Shown: positions 1 to 6,974, counted from the first letter of the stretch. The stretch is DNA of 18,933 nt from Rhodobacteraceae bacterium UBA7436 (GCA_002478745.1 DLQI01000043.1:1-18933), one strand, 5' to 3'. The notes: generated by a model from the letters alone, not told the origin. A program made the numbers and translations.

Positions 1-47
1 GACACGAGGATTTTCAATCCACTGCTCTACCCCTGAGCTACTCGGGC
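1..47 (-). tRNA. tRNA-Phe (GAA), 3' part cut by window edge
   Basis: Read on the minus strand, the sequence begins at position 47 with the acceptor strand GCCCGAG, then TA, a D-arm GCTC...GAGC, and an anticodon arm whose loop is TTGAAAA, giving anticodon GAA (phenylalanine). The variable region GTGTC is the last part visible; the T-arm and 3' acceptor lie beyond position 1. The anticodon stem GTGGA/TCCTC has four pairs and one T-T mismatch at the second position. It follows yacG on the same strand, a gap of about 77 bases. Identification rests on the anticodon and the first half of the cloverleaf, so the amino acid is well supported but the full fold cannot be checked here. Confidence 0.88.
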
Positions 48-124
48 ACTACTCGCCGTAAACGGCTTGGGTGTGGCGTATCTAGGACCTTGTGGGGCGC
101 GTGTCCATAGCGATTTCACTCAAT

Positions 125-307
125 TCAATGAGGTTTCGCATTTTCTTTTTCAATGGCCTCAAATGCGGCCTCGATATCGTCGGGATCACGCGATGGAATG
201 GCATAGGATCCGTTCACCCAGCGCGCCAAATCAACGTCTGCGCAGCGTTTGGAGCAGAAAGGGCGAAATTCGGTCTCTGTAGGGCGTTCACAGTTAGGGC
301 ACTTCAT
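125..307 (-). CDS. yacG: YacG-type zinc-binding protein (DNA gyrase inhibitor family)
   Basis: This is a 60-residue protein with a four-cysteine zinc site: CPNC at residues 3-6, then C18 and C22 in FCSKRC, followed by the family block W-V-N-G-x-Y-x-I-P at 30-38 and a short acidic tail. Known YacG proteins are of this size; the E. coli protein binds GyrB and inhibits DNA gyrase, and the role in alphaproteobacteria is inferred from that. The ATG overlaps the TGA of the upstream RNase E/G gene (ATGA, 4 bases), so the two are probably translationally coupled. Last protein gene of the infA-maf-rng-yacG run, with tRNA-Phe downstream. Confidence 0.93.
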   Translation of the reverse strand: MKCPNCERPTETEFRPFCSKRCADVDLARWVNGSYAIPSRDPDDIEAAFEAIEKENAKPH

Positions 308-1326
308 CCAAGCACCTCAGACAGTGGCAACCTCACGCGCTTACGCTGAAGTTCGTAGTGACCCAGCGGGGTCCAACCAACCAATGCAGTTTCGATCTCA
401 TCCGTGCGGAAGGCAGCGCGCAGAGCCACCTCAAAGGCGCGACGGTCCTTTTTAGGCATCGGGGCAAGGTCTAGGGTTATCTGACCTGCAAGGCCACGCA
501 CACGCAGCGCTTGGGGCAAACGACGCGCACACAGCATGTTGGCCTTGATACCAGCAGCCAAAGAGGCGTCGTTGCCTGTGTTCACGTCCACAGCGATCAA
601 GGCACGTGTGGGTTCGATATACATGCCACCAGATGCGCCAAAGCTTTCAAAGGCGCCTTCTGCAGCTTCCAGTGCATCCAAAACGCCGTGGTCTTCAAAA
701 CCACCGGCTTGGGTCACAACTTCGGCGGCTTCCGTCCAATCGCGCCATGCCAATACGTGAGGGCCATCGCCTGCAACCAACATCGCCATCTCGTCGCTGT
801 CGTCATTGATCACGTTGTCAGCAAGCTGCGCCATTTCTTCAACATCGTCTGCGATGTCTTCTGGGGATGCCTCTGCACAACATGAGCGGATGATCAGACC
901 CATCTCGCGACCGTCCATCACCTCTTTGGCAATGACCATCAATTCGTCGCGCATGTCATCATCGCGGATGCTGCGGGAAATATTGAGGCCCGGTGCGTCA
1001 GGGGTCACAATCGCATAGCGGCTTTTGAACAAGACTTTTTGGGTCACTGGAATCGCTTTGCCCTCTTCGGCGTAGCCCGTCACTTGAACCAACAGCGGCT
1101 GACCCGGGGAAAGCCCTTTGACCTGACGCAAGAATGCAGAGCCATCAGGGGTTTTCAGGAACATGCCGCCCTGCCCTTTGACGGGACGATCCGCGATCGC
1201 GCGGTAAATCGTACCCGGAGCCGGTGCGTCACCTGCCACCAAAATATCGCTTAGCTTGCCATCGACCATCAATGCTGCGGCTTCGCGCTCACCAATGTGA
1301 TCCAGAATGATTGTACGACCCTTCAT
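304..1326 (-). CDS. Short ribonuclease E/G family endoribonuclease
   Basis: A 340-residue member of the Rne/Rng family, which cuts single-stranded RNA in mRNA decay and rRNA/tRNA maturation. Visible landmarks are a reduced S1-like N-terminal part (about 1-100), the 5'-sensor-like stretch GLNISRSI at 113-120, and both expected catalytic aspartates, D247 in IAVDVNTG and D286 in ITLDLAP. It ends soon after TPLGHYELQRKR (319-330). There is no CPxC zinc-link and no C-terminal degradosome scaffold, so it is much shorter than E. coli RNase G (489) or RNase E (over 1000). The start ATG follows AGGGGG at good spacing, and that Shine-Dalgarno overlaps the stop codon of maf 9 bases upstream. It overlaps yacG downstream by 4 bases. 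The family is secure; the division of labour with a full-length RNase E elsewhere in the genome is inferred. Confidence 0.9.
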   Translation of the reverse strand: MKGRTIILDHIGEREAAALMVDGKLSDILVAGDAPAPGTIYRAIADRPVKGQGGMFLKTPDGSAFLRQVKGLSPGQPLLVQVTGYAEEGKAIPVTQKVLFKSRYAIVTPDAPGLNISRSIRDDDMRDELMVIAKEVMDGREMGLIIRSCCAEASPEDIADDVEEMAQLADNVINDDSDEMAMLVAGDGPHVLAWRDWTEAAEVVTQAGGFEDHGVLDALEAAEGAFESFGASGGMYIEPTRALIAVDVNTGNDASLAAGIKANMLCARRLPQALRVRGLAGQITLDLAPMPKKDRRAFEVALRAAFRTDEIETALVGWTPLGHYELQRKRVRLPLSEVLG

Positions 1327-1335
1327 AAGGACCCC

Positions 1336-1911
1336 CTATTTGGCCGCATAAAGCGGATAGCCGGCGCCTTTAAGCAGCCCTGCTGTTTCTGAAAGTGGTA
1401 GGCCAACGATGCCAGTGAACGATCCGCTGATCCACGGAATCAATGCGCCCGCTGGCCCTTGGATGCCATATCCACCCGCCTTGCCTTTCCAATCGCCAGT
1501 GGCGAGGTGGGCATCAAGCTCGGGTTTGGACACAGCCTTCATCTTAACGGTGCTGACAACATCACGTTGCCAGATTTTATCGCCGCGTTTCACCCCTACC
1601 GAAGTGATCACGCGGTGACGACGCCCAGACAATAGTTTTATGAATGCCGCCGCCTCATCAGCGTCAGCAGGTTTGCCCAAGATGCGACGCCCAACAGCAA
1701 CGGTTGTGTCGGCACACAGAACGATATCGTCATGCTCTGCCTCCACAGCACCCAGCTTTTCACGAGTAATGCGGTTGCAATATGGACGGGGTTGTTCCGC
1801 CTGCAGCGGATCTTCGTCGATGTCAGGTGGTCGCACAGCGTCTGGAACAACGCCGATTTGCCCCAACAGCTCTAGCCGTCGGGGGCTACCTGAACCCAGA
1901 ATAAATGCCAT
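1336..1911 (-). CDS. maf: Maf/YhdE-type nucleoside triphosphate pyrophosphatase
   Basis: Maf proteins hydrolyse non-canonical or excess nucleotides to the monophosphate and pyrophosphate. The start chosen here is the ATG at 1911 (191 residues, beginning MAFILGSGSPRR) because GGTGGAG lies 7 bases before it; an in-frame TTG at 1929 would add six residues but lacks a better ribosome site. The N-terminal SGSPRR loop, the CADTTVAVG block with the catalytic Asp, and GKAGGYGIQG near residue 145 are all present. The last motif is of the YhdE type (dTTP/UTP-directed) rather than the YceF type, as known for the two E. coli paralogues; the substrate call is by that analogy. It sits between infA and rng on the same strand, 9 bases from the latter. 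Confidence 0.92.
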   Translation of the reverse strand: MAFILGSGSPRRLELLGQIGVVPDAVRPPDIDEDPLQAEQPRPYCNRITREKLGAVEAEHDDIVLCADTTVAVGRRILGKPADADEAAAFIKLLSGRRHRVITSVGVKRGDKIWQRDVVSTVKMKAVSKPELDAHLATGDWKGKAGGYGIQGPAGALIPWISGSFTGIVGLPLSETAGLLKGAGYPLYAAK

Positions 1912-1983
1912 TAAAACACTCCACCCCAAAGGCCCACGCGTGTTCGAAAACCGCTGGCCACGTTTGGGGCGGCAAGCACGCGC

Positions 1984-2202
1984 TTACTTAAAGCGATAAT
2001 TGATGCGACCCTTTGATAGGTCGTATGGTGTCATTTCGACTTGGACTTTGTCGCCTGCAAGAACACGAATGCGGTTTTTACGCATTTTGCCTGCCGTATG
2101 TGCGATGATCTCATGGCCGTTTTCTAGCTCGACCCGAAATGTCGCATTTGGCAAGAGTTCCTTTACGACGCCGGGAAATTCGAGCAATTCTTCCTTGGCC
2201 AT
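1984..2202 (-). CDS. infA: Translation initiation factor IF-1
   Basis: A 72-residue S1-fold protein beginning MAKEELLEFPG, with the conserved blocks GHEIIAHTAGKMRKNRIRV and YDLSKGRINYR; length and sequence match bacterial IF-1 throughout. It binds the A site of the 30S subunit during initiation. The start is fixed by the strong Shine-Dalgarno AGGAGAG at 2206-2212. It is the first gene of the minus-strand run infA-maf-rng-yacG, with about 72 bases to maf. The promoter should lie in 2213-2498; no good -35/-10 pair stood out to me there. Confidence 0.97.
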   Translation of the reverse strand: MAKEELLEFPGVVKELLPNATFRVELENGHEIIAHTAGKMRKNRIRVLAGDKVQVEMTPYDLSKGRINYRFK

Positions 2203-2498
2203 GGTCTCTCCTAAATAGACTCGTCACGCGAATGTGCGGACGCGCCACTAGATGAGGCCTTTTTGTCAGGTTTTCAAGGGTGCAATCACCTCAATGACGT
2301 TTTAACCCGTGCTTTAGGTCAGGATCGTCGCCTTAGCACCGCTTCAAACCCTAATTTACATCACATTGAAAGCACCCAAGCTCGCCACAGATTTCCACAT
2401 TACGAATACTGACTACCAAATACCTTGCCCGATTAACCACAAATGCCTACCTTTCACTTCAACACATTCATGAAATGCAAATCTGTAAGAGGCCCCAC
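2203..2498. other. Intergenic region between divergent infA and LysR gene
   Basis: About 296 bases separating two divergent genes, so it must carry promoters for both. Apart from the infA Shine-Dalgarno (2206-2212) and the LysR Shine-Dalgarno AAGAGG (2487-2492) I see no convincing promoter hexamer pair, hairpin or repeat. The stretch is AT-richer than the flanking coding DNA, as expected for a promoter region. Confidence 0.6.
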
Positions 2499-3464
2499 AT
2501 GATCGCAAAAGGTGTGACCCTACGCAGCCTCGAAGTTTTTGAGGCGCTTGCCAGCTGTGGTTCTGTTGCCCAAGCAGCCAAAATAACAGGGCTCAGCCAA
2601 CCCGCCGTCAGCCAACAACTGAGTAAGTTAGAGGCGGCATTGGCAACAAACCTGATTCAACACAACAAACGTCCCATGCGCCTGACCCAAGCGGGAGAGA
2701 CCTTTTTAACCCGTGTAAAAAGCGCGCTGGCCGAACTGCGCCTTGCCCATACAGAACTGACTGTCATGGACCTTGCCCACCTAAAGGCGCTTAGCATCGG
2801 GTTGATTGATGACTTTGACAACGAACTGACACCGCGTCTTGCGACCATTTTGGCCGACAGCCTAACGGGGTGTAAATTCAAACTGATCACTGCCCCCAGC
2901 CATGAAATATCCAAAGCGATTGAGGAAAAGGAGCTGCATATGGCGATCTCTGCCAATGCAGGAACGATGATGGAAGGCGTACTTGAATACCCGATTGCAC
3001 GTGACCCCTTCATCTTGGTCGCGCCCAAAGAGGCCTTAGATACAGACGTCGATGTCATGGCACAGCTTAAAGACCTGCCATTTCTGCGCTATGATCAGGA
3101 TCAACTGATCAGCCGCCAGATCGAGGGACACCTCAAGCGCCAACACCTCGATTTCCCGCAACGCTTTGAACTGGGCAGCCACCTTTCACTGATGGCAATG
3201 GTGGCGCGCGGCATTGGATGGTCCGTGACAACGCCACTGGGCTACATGCGGGCCGAACGGTTCCACGACCAAGTCATCGCGCGGCCCCTGCCCTTTAAAC
3301 CTTTCTCACGCGAAATCACCCTTTACGCTGGGGCGGATTGGGCAGGCCAAGTGCCAAACGACGTGGCCCAAACCATGCGAAACCTGATCCAACATCACAT
3401 CATCGATCAGGCGCTGGAAAAACTGCCATGGCTTGCGGGTGAGTTACGGATATTAGAGGGGTAG
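2499..3464 (+). CDS. LysR-type transcriptional regulator
   Basis: A 321-residue LysR-family regulator. The N-terminal winged helix-turn-helix is clear (LRSLEVFEALASCGSVAQAA...LSQPAVSQQLSKLE, roughly residues 7-60), followed by a two-lobed effector-binding domain to about residue 295. The ATG at 2499 is preferred over an in-frame ATG at 2475 because AAGAGG sits 6 bases before it. It converges on the MobA-like hydroxylase with only three bases between the stop codons. Effector and targets are not readable from sequence; control of the neighbouring hydroxylase is a reasonable guess, but LysR genes are more often divergent from their target, and here the divergent neighbour is infA. Confidence 0.93.
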   Translation: MIAKGVTLRSLEVFEALASCGSVAQAAKITGLSQPAVSQQLSKLEAALATNLIQHNKRPMRLTQAGETFLTRVKSALAELRLAHTELTVMDLAHLKALSIGLIDDFDNELTPRLATILADSLTGCKFKLITAPSHEISKAIEEKELHMAISANAGTMMEGVLEYPIARDPFILVAPKEALDTDVDVMAQLKDLPFLRYDQDQLISRQIEGHLKRQHLDFPQRFELGSHLSLMAMVARGIGWSVTTPLGYMRAERFHDQVIARPLPFKPFSREITLYAGADWAGQVPNDVAQTMRNLIQHHIIDQALEKLPWLAGELRILEG

Positions 3465-3469
3465 CCCCT
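3457..3469. other. Short hairpin spanning the convergent LysR and MobA stop codons
   Basis: AGGGG-TAG-CCCCT is a perfect 5-bp inverted repeat with a 3-base loop. The loop is the stop codon of the LysR gene, and the right arm runs into the MobA-like stop codon on the other strand (3468-3470). No T-run follows on either strand, so an intrinsic terminator is not well supported; it may only slow polymerase or be chance. Confidence 0.35.
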
Positions 3470-5336
3470 AGATCAACACCCCATCAAAGAATTGTGCGAT
3501 CCCTTCAAAGTCGTCCAGTGGCTGAACCTTGGCGATGAATTGATCGGGCCGCACAATGACTAAGGCACCCTTGGCACGGTCAACACCGCGCAGATCAAAC
3601 AGATCGGGTCCGGTTTTCATATCTGGACAAAACGCCTTTTCATAATCCACCAAACCATACCGCCCTTTGCGCGGCAAAAGCAGATATGGCAGCGCATCCA
3701 GCATCATATCGCGGTGCGCGGCCTGAAAAACCGCCCGCACATCAATGATGCTGTCAATATTGGTGCCTGCGCGCGTGTAACGCACCACAGGACTGGCTGC
3801 ATCATCTGCCAGATAGGCACACAAACCAGCAATATCACCGCCGCTTTGCCCAACGTCACCAGCCCCAGCAAAGGCCATCATCCGCCATCGCCCATCAGCC
3901 TTCAACACATGGCCCAATTGCTTCGGTTTGCCATCGCCCAAACGGATCACAGGGGCCGAATGAAACCGCATTCCAACCTTTAATCCTGTGGCCAAGGATT
4001 GATGCTGATCATCGCCCGTAATGGCAGAGCTGTCATAACGCGTCTCAACACCCGCCGTATAACGACCGTGCTTTTTGAAATAGCTTTGGAACTGCGCGGC
4101 CTCTTCTGCGTTCTTGGGTTTCGCGCTGAACAAACGGGCCATGTCACGATCGAACGCGATCAACTCTTTGGCCTTAGCACACCGTTCCTCTGAATAGCTG
4201 TGCAACAGCGATGGCTCGGCTTGCCCTCGTAAAACCGCAGCCAGCTTCCAACCCAAATTAAACGTATCCGCCATGGAGACATTCATGCCCTGACCCGCTT
4301 TTGGACTGTGGGTGTGACAGGCATCACCCGCGATAAACACATGGGGGTCACGCACGCTGCGCTGGTCGTCAGGCACATCATCAAAGGCGTCACACACACG
4401 TTGCCCGACCTCATAGGCCGACCACCATGCCACCTCTTTCACATCCAATGTGTAGGGGGCCAAAATATCACGCGCCTTTGCGATCAACATATCCGATATC
4501 ACTTTGCGATCCGCGGCACGTTCATCCCCGTGCAATGCATCCAACTCGATATACATGCGCACCATATAGCCACCCTCACGCGGTATGATCAGGATGCTGC
4601 CGTGGCTCGCGGATTGAATGGCTGCCTTTAGACGGATGTCAGGGAAGTCAGTGACAGCCAAAACATCCATCACGCCCCAAAGCTGACGCGCTGCATCACC
4701 CTTCAGCGGATAGCCCAGCGATTTGCGTACAACACTGCGGGCTCCATCACAGCCCACGATATAACGGGCGCGGATGGTTTGCGTTTTACCCTCAACCTCA
4801 AGGCAATTGTAAACGGCGGTCACAGGATAATCGGGATCATCGGTTTGCGTGACAGATATCAGCTCGCGATTGTAATCGGGCACCAAACGCGTGGGCGCAT
4901 TTCGCATATTTTCCAGATAGAAATCGTGGATACGTGCCTGACTTAAAATCACATGGGGCATCTCGGACAGATCATCCTCGACATCTTGAATACGGTCTGC
5001 GCGGTGCAATCCCGTGCCATCAGGGTTGGGACGCCAAAATCCAACTTCATTTACCCAATAGGATTCTTTCAACACCTTTTCGGCAAAGCCAAAGGCCTCA
5101 AACATCTCAATCGAACGACATGCGATTCCGTCAGCCTGCCCTACCTCAAGCGGACCAGATTTGCGTTCTGTAATGCGCGTAGTGATTTCAGGAAATTCCG
5201 CCAGCTGCGCGGCCAATGTCAAACCCGCAGGGCCACAGCCAACGATCAAAACATCGACCTGATCAGAAGCTGTATTCGAAGTTGCTTTTGAAACTGATGG
5301 ATCGCCCGTTTGAAATCCGTCCAAGTGATATTGCAT
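3468..5336 (-). CDS. mobA: FAD-dependent aromatic hydroxylase, 3-hydroxybenzoate 4-monooxygenase (MobA)-like
   Basis: A 622-residue class A flavoprotein monooxygenase. FAD/NADPH motifs are complete: VDVLIVGCGPAG (GxGxxG at 33-38), GCDGARS (195-201) and the GD motif in FIAGDACHTHSPKAGQG (335-350), followed by a thioredoxin-like C-terminal domain (about 445-620) as in phenol hydroxylases. From memory of Comamonas MobA, similarity runs end to end, including the opening residues MQYHLDGF, GQADGIACR and MPHVILSQARIHD; candidate substrate-binding residues by that alignment are D69, H128, K237 and Y262. MobA converts 3-hydroxybenzoate to protocatechuate using NADPH and O2. The start ATG has AAGGGG upstream and a promoter candidate at 5366-5395. 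Protocatechuate ring-cleavage genes are not in the window. Family certain, precise substrate likely but unproven. Confidence 0.88.
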   Translation of the reverse strand: MQYHLDGFQTGDPSVSKATSNTASDQVDVLIVGCGPAGLTLAAQLAEFPEITTRITERKSGPLEVGQADGIACRSIEMFEAFGFAEKVLKESYWVNEVGFWRPNPDGTGLHRADRIQDVEDDLSEMPHVILSQARIHDFYLENMRNAPTRLVPDYNRELISVTQTDDPDYPVTAVYNCLEVEGKTQTIRARYIVGCDGARSVVRKSLGYPLKGDAARQLWGVMDVLAVTDFPDIRLKAAIQSASHGSILIIPREGGYMVRMYIELDALHGDERAADRKVISDMLIAKARDILAPYTLDVKEVAWWSAYEVGQRVCDAFDDVPDDQRSVRDPHVFIAGDACHTHSPKAGQGMNVSMADTFNLGWKLAAVLRGQAEPSLLHSYSEERCAKAKELIAFDRDMARLFSAKPKNAEEAAQFQSYFKKHGRYTAGVETRYDSSAITGDDQHQSLATGLKVGMRFHSAPVIRLGDGKPKQLGHVLKADGRWRMMAFAGAGDVGQSGGDIAGLCAYLADDAASPVVRYTRAGTNIDSIIDVRAVFQAAHRDMMLDALPYLLLPRKGRYGLVDYEKAFCPDMKTGPDLFDLRGVDRAKGALVIVRPDQFIAKVQPLDDFEGIAQFFDGVLI

Positions 5337-5365
5337 CCAACGCTGCCCCTTAATTCAGTTTGGTC

Positions 5366-5395
5366 AATCTATGACCCGTTTTTATCGCCCGTCAA
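5366..5395 (-). promoter_or_regulatory. Candidate sigma-70-type promoter of mobA
   Basis: On the minus strand, TTGACG (5390-5395) and TAGATT (5366-5371) are separated by 18 bases. The predicted start of transcription is near 5359, leaving a leader of about 23 bases that contains the AAGGGG ribosome site. A CAGTTTG half-site (5356-5362) overlaps the predicted start point. Confidence 0.42.
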
Positions 5396-5530
5396 AGAAA
5401 TGATGGGTCGACTGCATAATAGGTGCAAACCTTACCAGATAGTTACCGCCTATTTTCAAACGTTAACGCGCGCCATTTCTTAACGAAAGATGAATGGGCA
5501 TGTGCCCGTGAAACGGTACAGATCAACGCC

Positions 5531-5546
5531 CAAACTGTGCAGTTTG
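5531..5546. promoter_or_regulatory. Palindromic operator candidate, site 1
   Basis: CAAACTG-TG-CAGTTTG is a perfect inverted repeat with 7-bp arms and a 2-bp centre. The same core, AACTG-NN-CAGTT, recurs at 5605-5618 in inverted orientation. Size and symmetry suit a dimeric repressor or activator. It lies about 135 bases upstream of the mobA promoter candidate and about 170 bases upstream of the cobB start. Confidence 0.5.
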
Positions 5547-5604
5547 ACCAAAACCGCCCTAAATCGCGCCTTTGCTGTTGTTCTAAATGTACAGATTACC
5601 TTTT

Positions 5605-5618
5605 GAACTGCACAGTTA
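5605..5618. promoter_or_regulatory. Palindromic operator candidate, site 2
   Basis: The core AACTG-CA-CAGTT (5606-5617) is the exact reverse complement of the core of site 1 (5533-5544). The outer bases do not extend the symmetry, so it is likely the weaker site. Matching bases of the two sites are 73 bases apart, close to seven helical turns. Confidence 0.45.
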
Positions 5619-5715
5619 GACATGAAAACAGCACCGAACGCTGCGTTAATCACCCACCACTTGTCACCGTCCAACGCATCTGGAACAAAGATCCAGAAAC
5701 CAAAGGGCAGCTCAA

Positions 5716-6408
5716 ATGACCAACATCGTGATCCTCACCGGCGCAGGCATTTCAGCCGAAAGCGGCATCAGCACGTTTCGTGATGAGGGCGGTCTGTGGG
5801 CCAACCACCGCATCGAAGATGTTGCCACCCCCGAAGGGTTTGAACGCGATCCCAAACTGGTTGTCGATTTTTACAACGAACGTTGCGCCCAAGCCGCAAC
5901 ATCCGCCCCAAACCCCGCGCACGAAGCGCTTGCGCTGCTTGAGGCAAAGCATAAGGGCGATCTGCTCTTAGTCACTCAAAACGTTGATGATTTGCATGAA
6001 CGCGGCGGCAGTAATCACGTGCTTCACATGCACGGCGCACTGAACTCAGCGCTCTGTGCAAGCTGTGAACACCGATGGCCCGCACCTATGAAAATGGCAG
6101 TTGGCGACACCTGCCCCAACTGCGCGGCCCCAATGGCGCGTCCCGACATCGTGTGGTTCGGTGAAATGCCATATCAGATGGACCGGATCGAACGCGCATT
6201 GGCCCAAGCGGACCTATTTGTCGCCATTGGCACATCAGGAAACGTCTATCCCGCAGCCGGATTCGTGCAAATGGCAGCCCACTACGGGGCCCATACTATT
6301 GAACTGAATTTGGAACCCTCAGCCGTGGTGTCCCAATTCGCAGAAACCCGTTTCGGCAAAGCCGGTGAAACCGTCCCCGCATGGGTTGCTGACGTTTTGG
6401 AAAATTAG
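5716..6408 (+). CDS. cobB: NAD-dependent protein deacylase, CobB/Sir2 (class III sirtuin)
   Basis: A 230-residue sirtuin that removes acyl groups from protein lysines, consuming NAD+. Motifs in order: LTGAGISAESGISTFR (7-22), TQNVDDLHE (87-95), the catalytic H106 in HMHGAL, a structural zinc site C114-x2-C117 / C133-x2-C136, and GTSGNVYPAA. Y53 and R56 in FYNER form the Y-x-x-R pair that, in SIRT5 and E. coli CobB, recognises negatively charged acyl groups, so desuccinylase activity is expected besides deacetylation. The ATG follows AAAGGG at 8 bases. It is divergent from mobA across a 379-base gap and converges on the copper-chaperone operon. The stop codon lies in the arm of a terminator for the opposite strand. 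Confidence 0.96.
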   Translation: MTNIVILTGAGISAESGISTFRDEGGLWANHRIEDVATPEGFERDPKLVVDFYNERCAQAATSAPNPAHEALALLEAKHKGDLLLVTQNVDDLHERGGSNHVLHMHGALNSALCASCEHRWPAPMKMAVGDTCPNCAAPMARPDIVWFGEMPYQMDRIERALAQADLFVAIGTSGNVYPAAGFVQMAAHYGAHTIELNLEPSAVVSQFAETRFGKAGETVPAWVADVLEN

Positions 6409-6434
6409 TCGAGCGCTAGAGCACGCCCGACTAA
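6401..6434 (-). terminator. Intrinsic terminator of the PCuAC operon, overlapping the cobB stop codon
   Basis: On the minus strand, TTAGTCGGGCG (6434-6424) pairs with CGCTCGACTAA (6415-6405) in an 11-bp stem with one G-U pair and an 8-base loop, followed by TTTT (6404-6401). It begins 11 bases after the PCuAC stop. The far arm includes the last bases of cobB. On the plus strand the hairpin is followed by AAAA, so termination of cobB there is not expected to be strong. Confidence 0.7.
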
Positions 6435-6445
6435 AAAGTGTTTGT

Positions 6446-6928
6446 TTAGTGTGACTTGTGAGCGTCGTGACCTTCGCCCTCTTTGGGTTTACGAGCATTG
6501 TCGACAGGAATTTCAACAACCATTTCTGCGCCGTTTTTAAACTCAAACGTGACCGAAATTGTCTCCCCGTCCACCAAAGATTGGGTCAATCCCATCATCA
6601 TAACATGGTCACCACCGCGCTTCATAATGTGCATTTCGCCCGCCGGAATGGTGATACCACCTTCGATTTCGGTCATTTGCATAACGCCTTCACCGTTGTC
6701 GATGTGCGTGTGCAGCTCAACACGTTTGGCAACATCTGAACTGACCCCCATCAGTGTGATATCCTGATCGGAATGGTTCATCAGCATCATGAACGCAGCA
6801 CCCGTTGGTGCATTCGGGCGCGCTGCACGTGCATACGGGTCTTTGACCATAAGGCCTTCAGCAAAAGCGCTGGTGGTCATGAGAAGGGTCGCGGCAAAGC
6901 CAGTGATGAAAGTAGATTTAATTGACAT
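6446..6928 (-). CDS. Periplasmic copper(I) chaperone PCuAC
   Basis: A 160-residue exported protein with a Sec signal peptide (MSIKSTFITGFAATLLMTTSAFA, cleavage after about residue 23). The mature part is a single PCuAC (DUF461) domain with copper ligands in the usual His/Met arrangement: H73/H75, M83/M85, then H108 and M110 in GGDHVMMMGL. This family carries Cu(I) in the periplasm to the CuA/CuB centres of cytochrome oxidases. A His-rich tail (GHDAHKSH) could bind extra metal. AGGGG lies 9 bases before the ATG. It follows the Cys-rich small protein gene by 46 bases on the same strand and is closed by a terminator at 6401-6434, so the pair is probably one transcript. Confidence 0.94.
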   Translation of the reverse strand: MSIKSTFITGFAATLLMTTSAFAEGLMVKDPYARAARPNAPTGAAFMMLMNHSDQDITLMGVSSDVAKRVELHTHIDNGEGVMQMTEIEGGITIPAGEMHIMKRGGDHVMMMGLTQSLVDGETISVTFEFKNGAEMVVEIPVDNARKPKEGEGHDAHKSH

Positions 6929-6974
6929 GTTTTATGCCCCTTTTGTCGTGTGATCTGAAAGTTCGAGGTTTGGA

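Larger units (their letters stand above)
5337..5715. other. 379-base regulatory region between mobA and cobB
   Basis: No gene is supported here; short open frames on both strands lack ribosome sites and protein-like composition. It holds a minus-strand promoter candidate for mobA (5366-5395), a half-palindrome CAGTTTG at 5356-5362, a 16-base palindrome at 5531-5546 and a related one at 5605-5618, and the cobB Shine-Dalgarno AAAGGG about 8 bases before the cobB ATG. The sequence is markedly AT-richer than the neighbouring genes. Confidence 0.7.

Noticed and set aside
2657..3058. 133-codon open frame on the minus strand within the LysR gene
   Set aside because: Antisense shadow of a conserved regulator; Ser/Arg-rich composition typical of reverse-frame translation.
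5463..5485. Two TTAACG boxes resembling a CtrA site
   Set aside because: The TTAA elements are 13 bases apart, whereas the CtrA consensus needs 7, so a true CtrA site is not supported.
5423..5719. 98-codon open frame in the mobA-cobB gap
   Set aside because: It runs through both palindromes and over the cobB start, lacks a Shine-Dalgarno, and shows no domain-like pattern.
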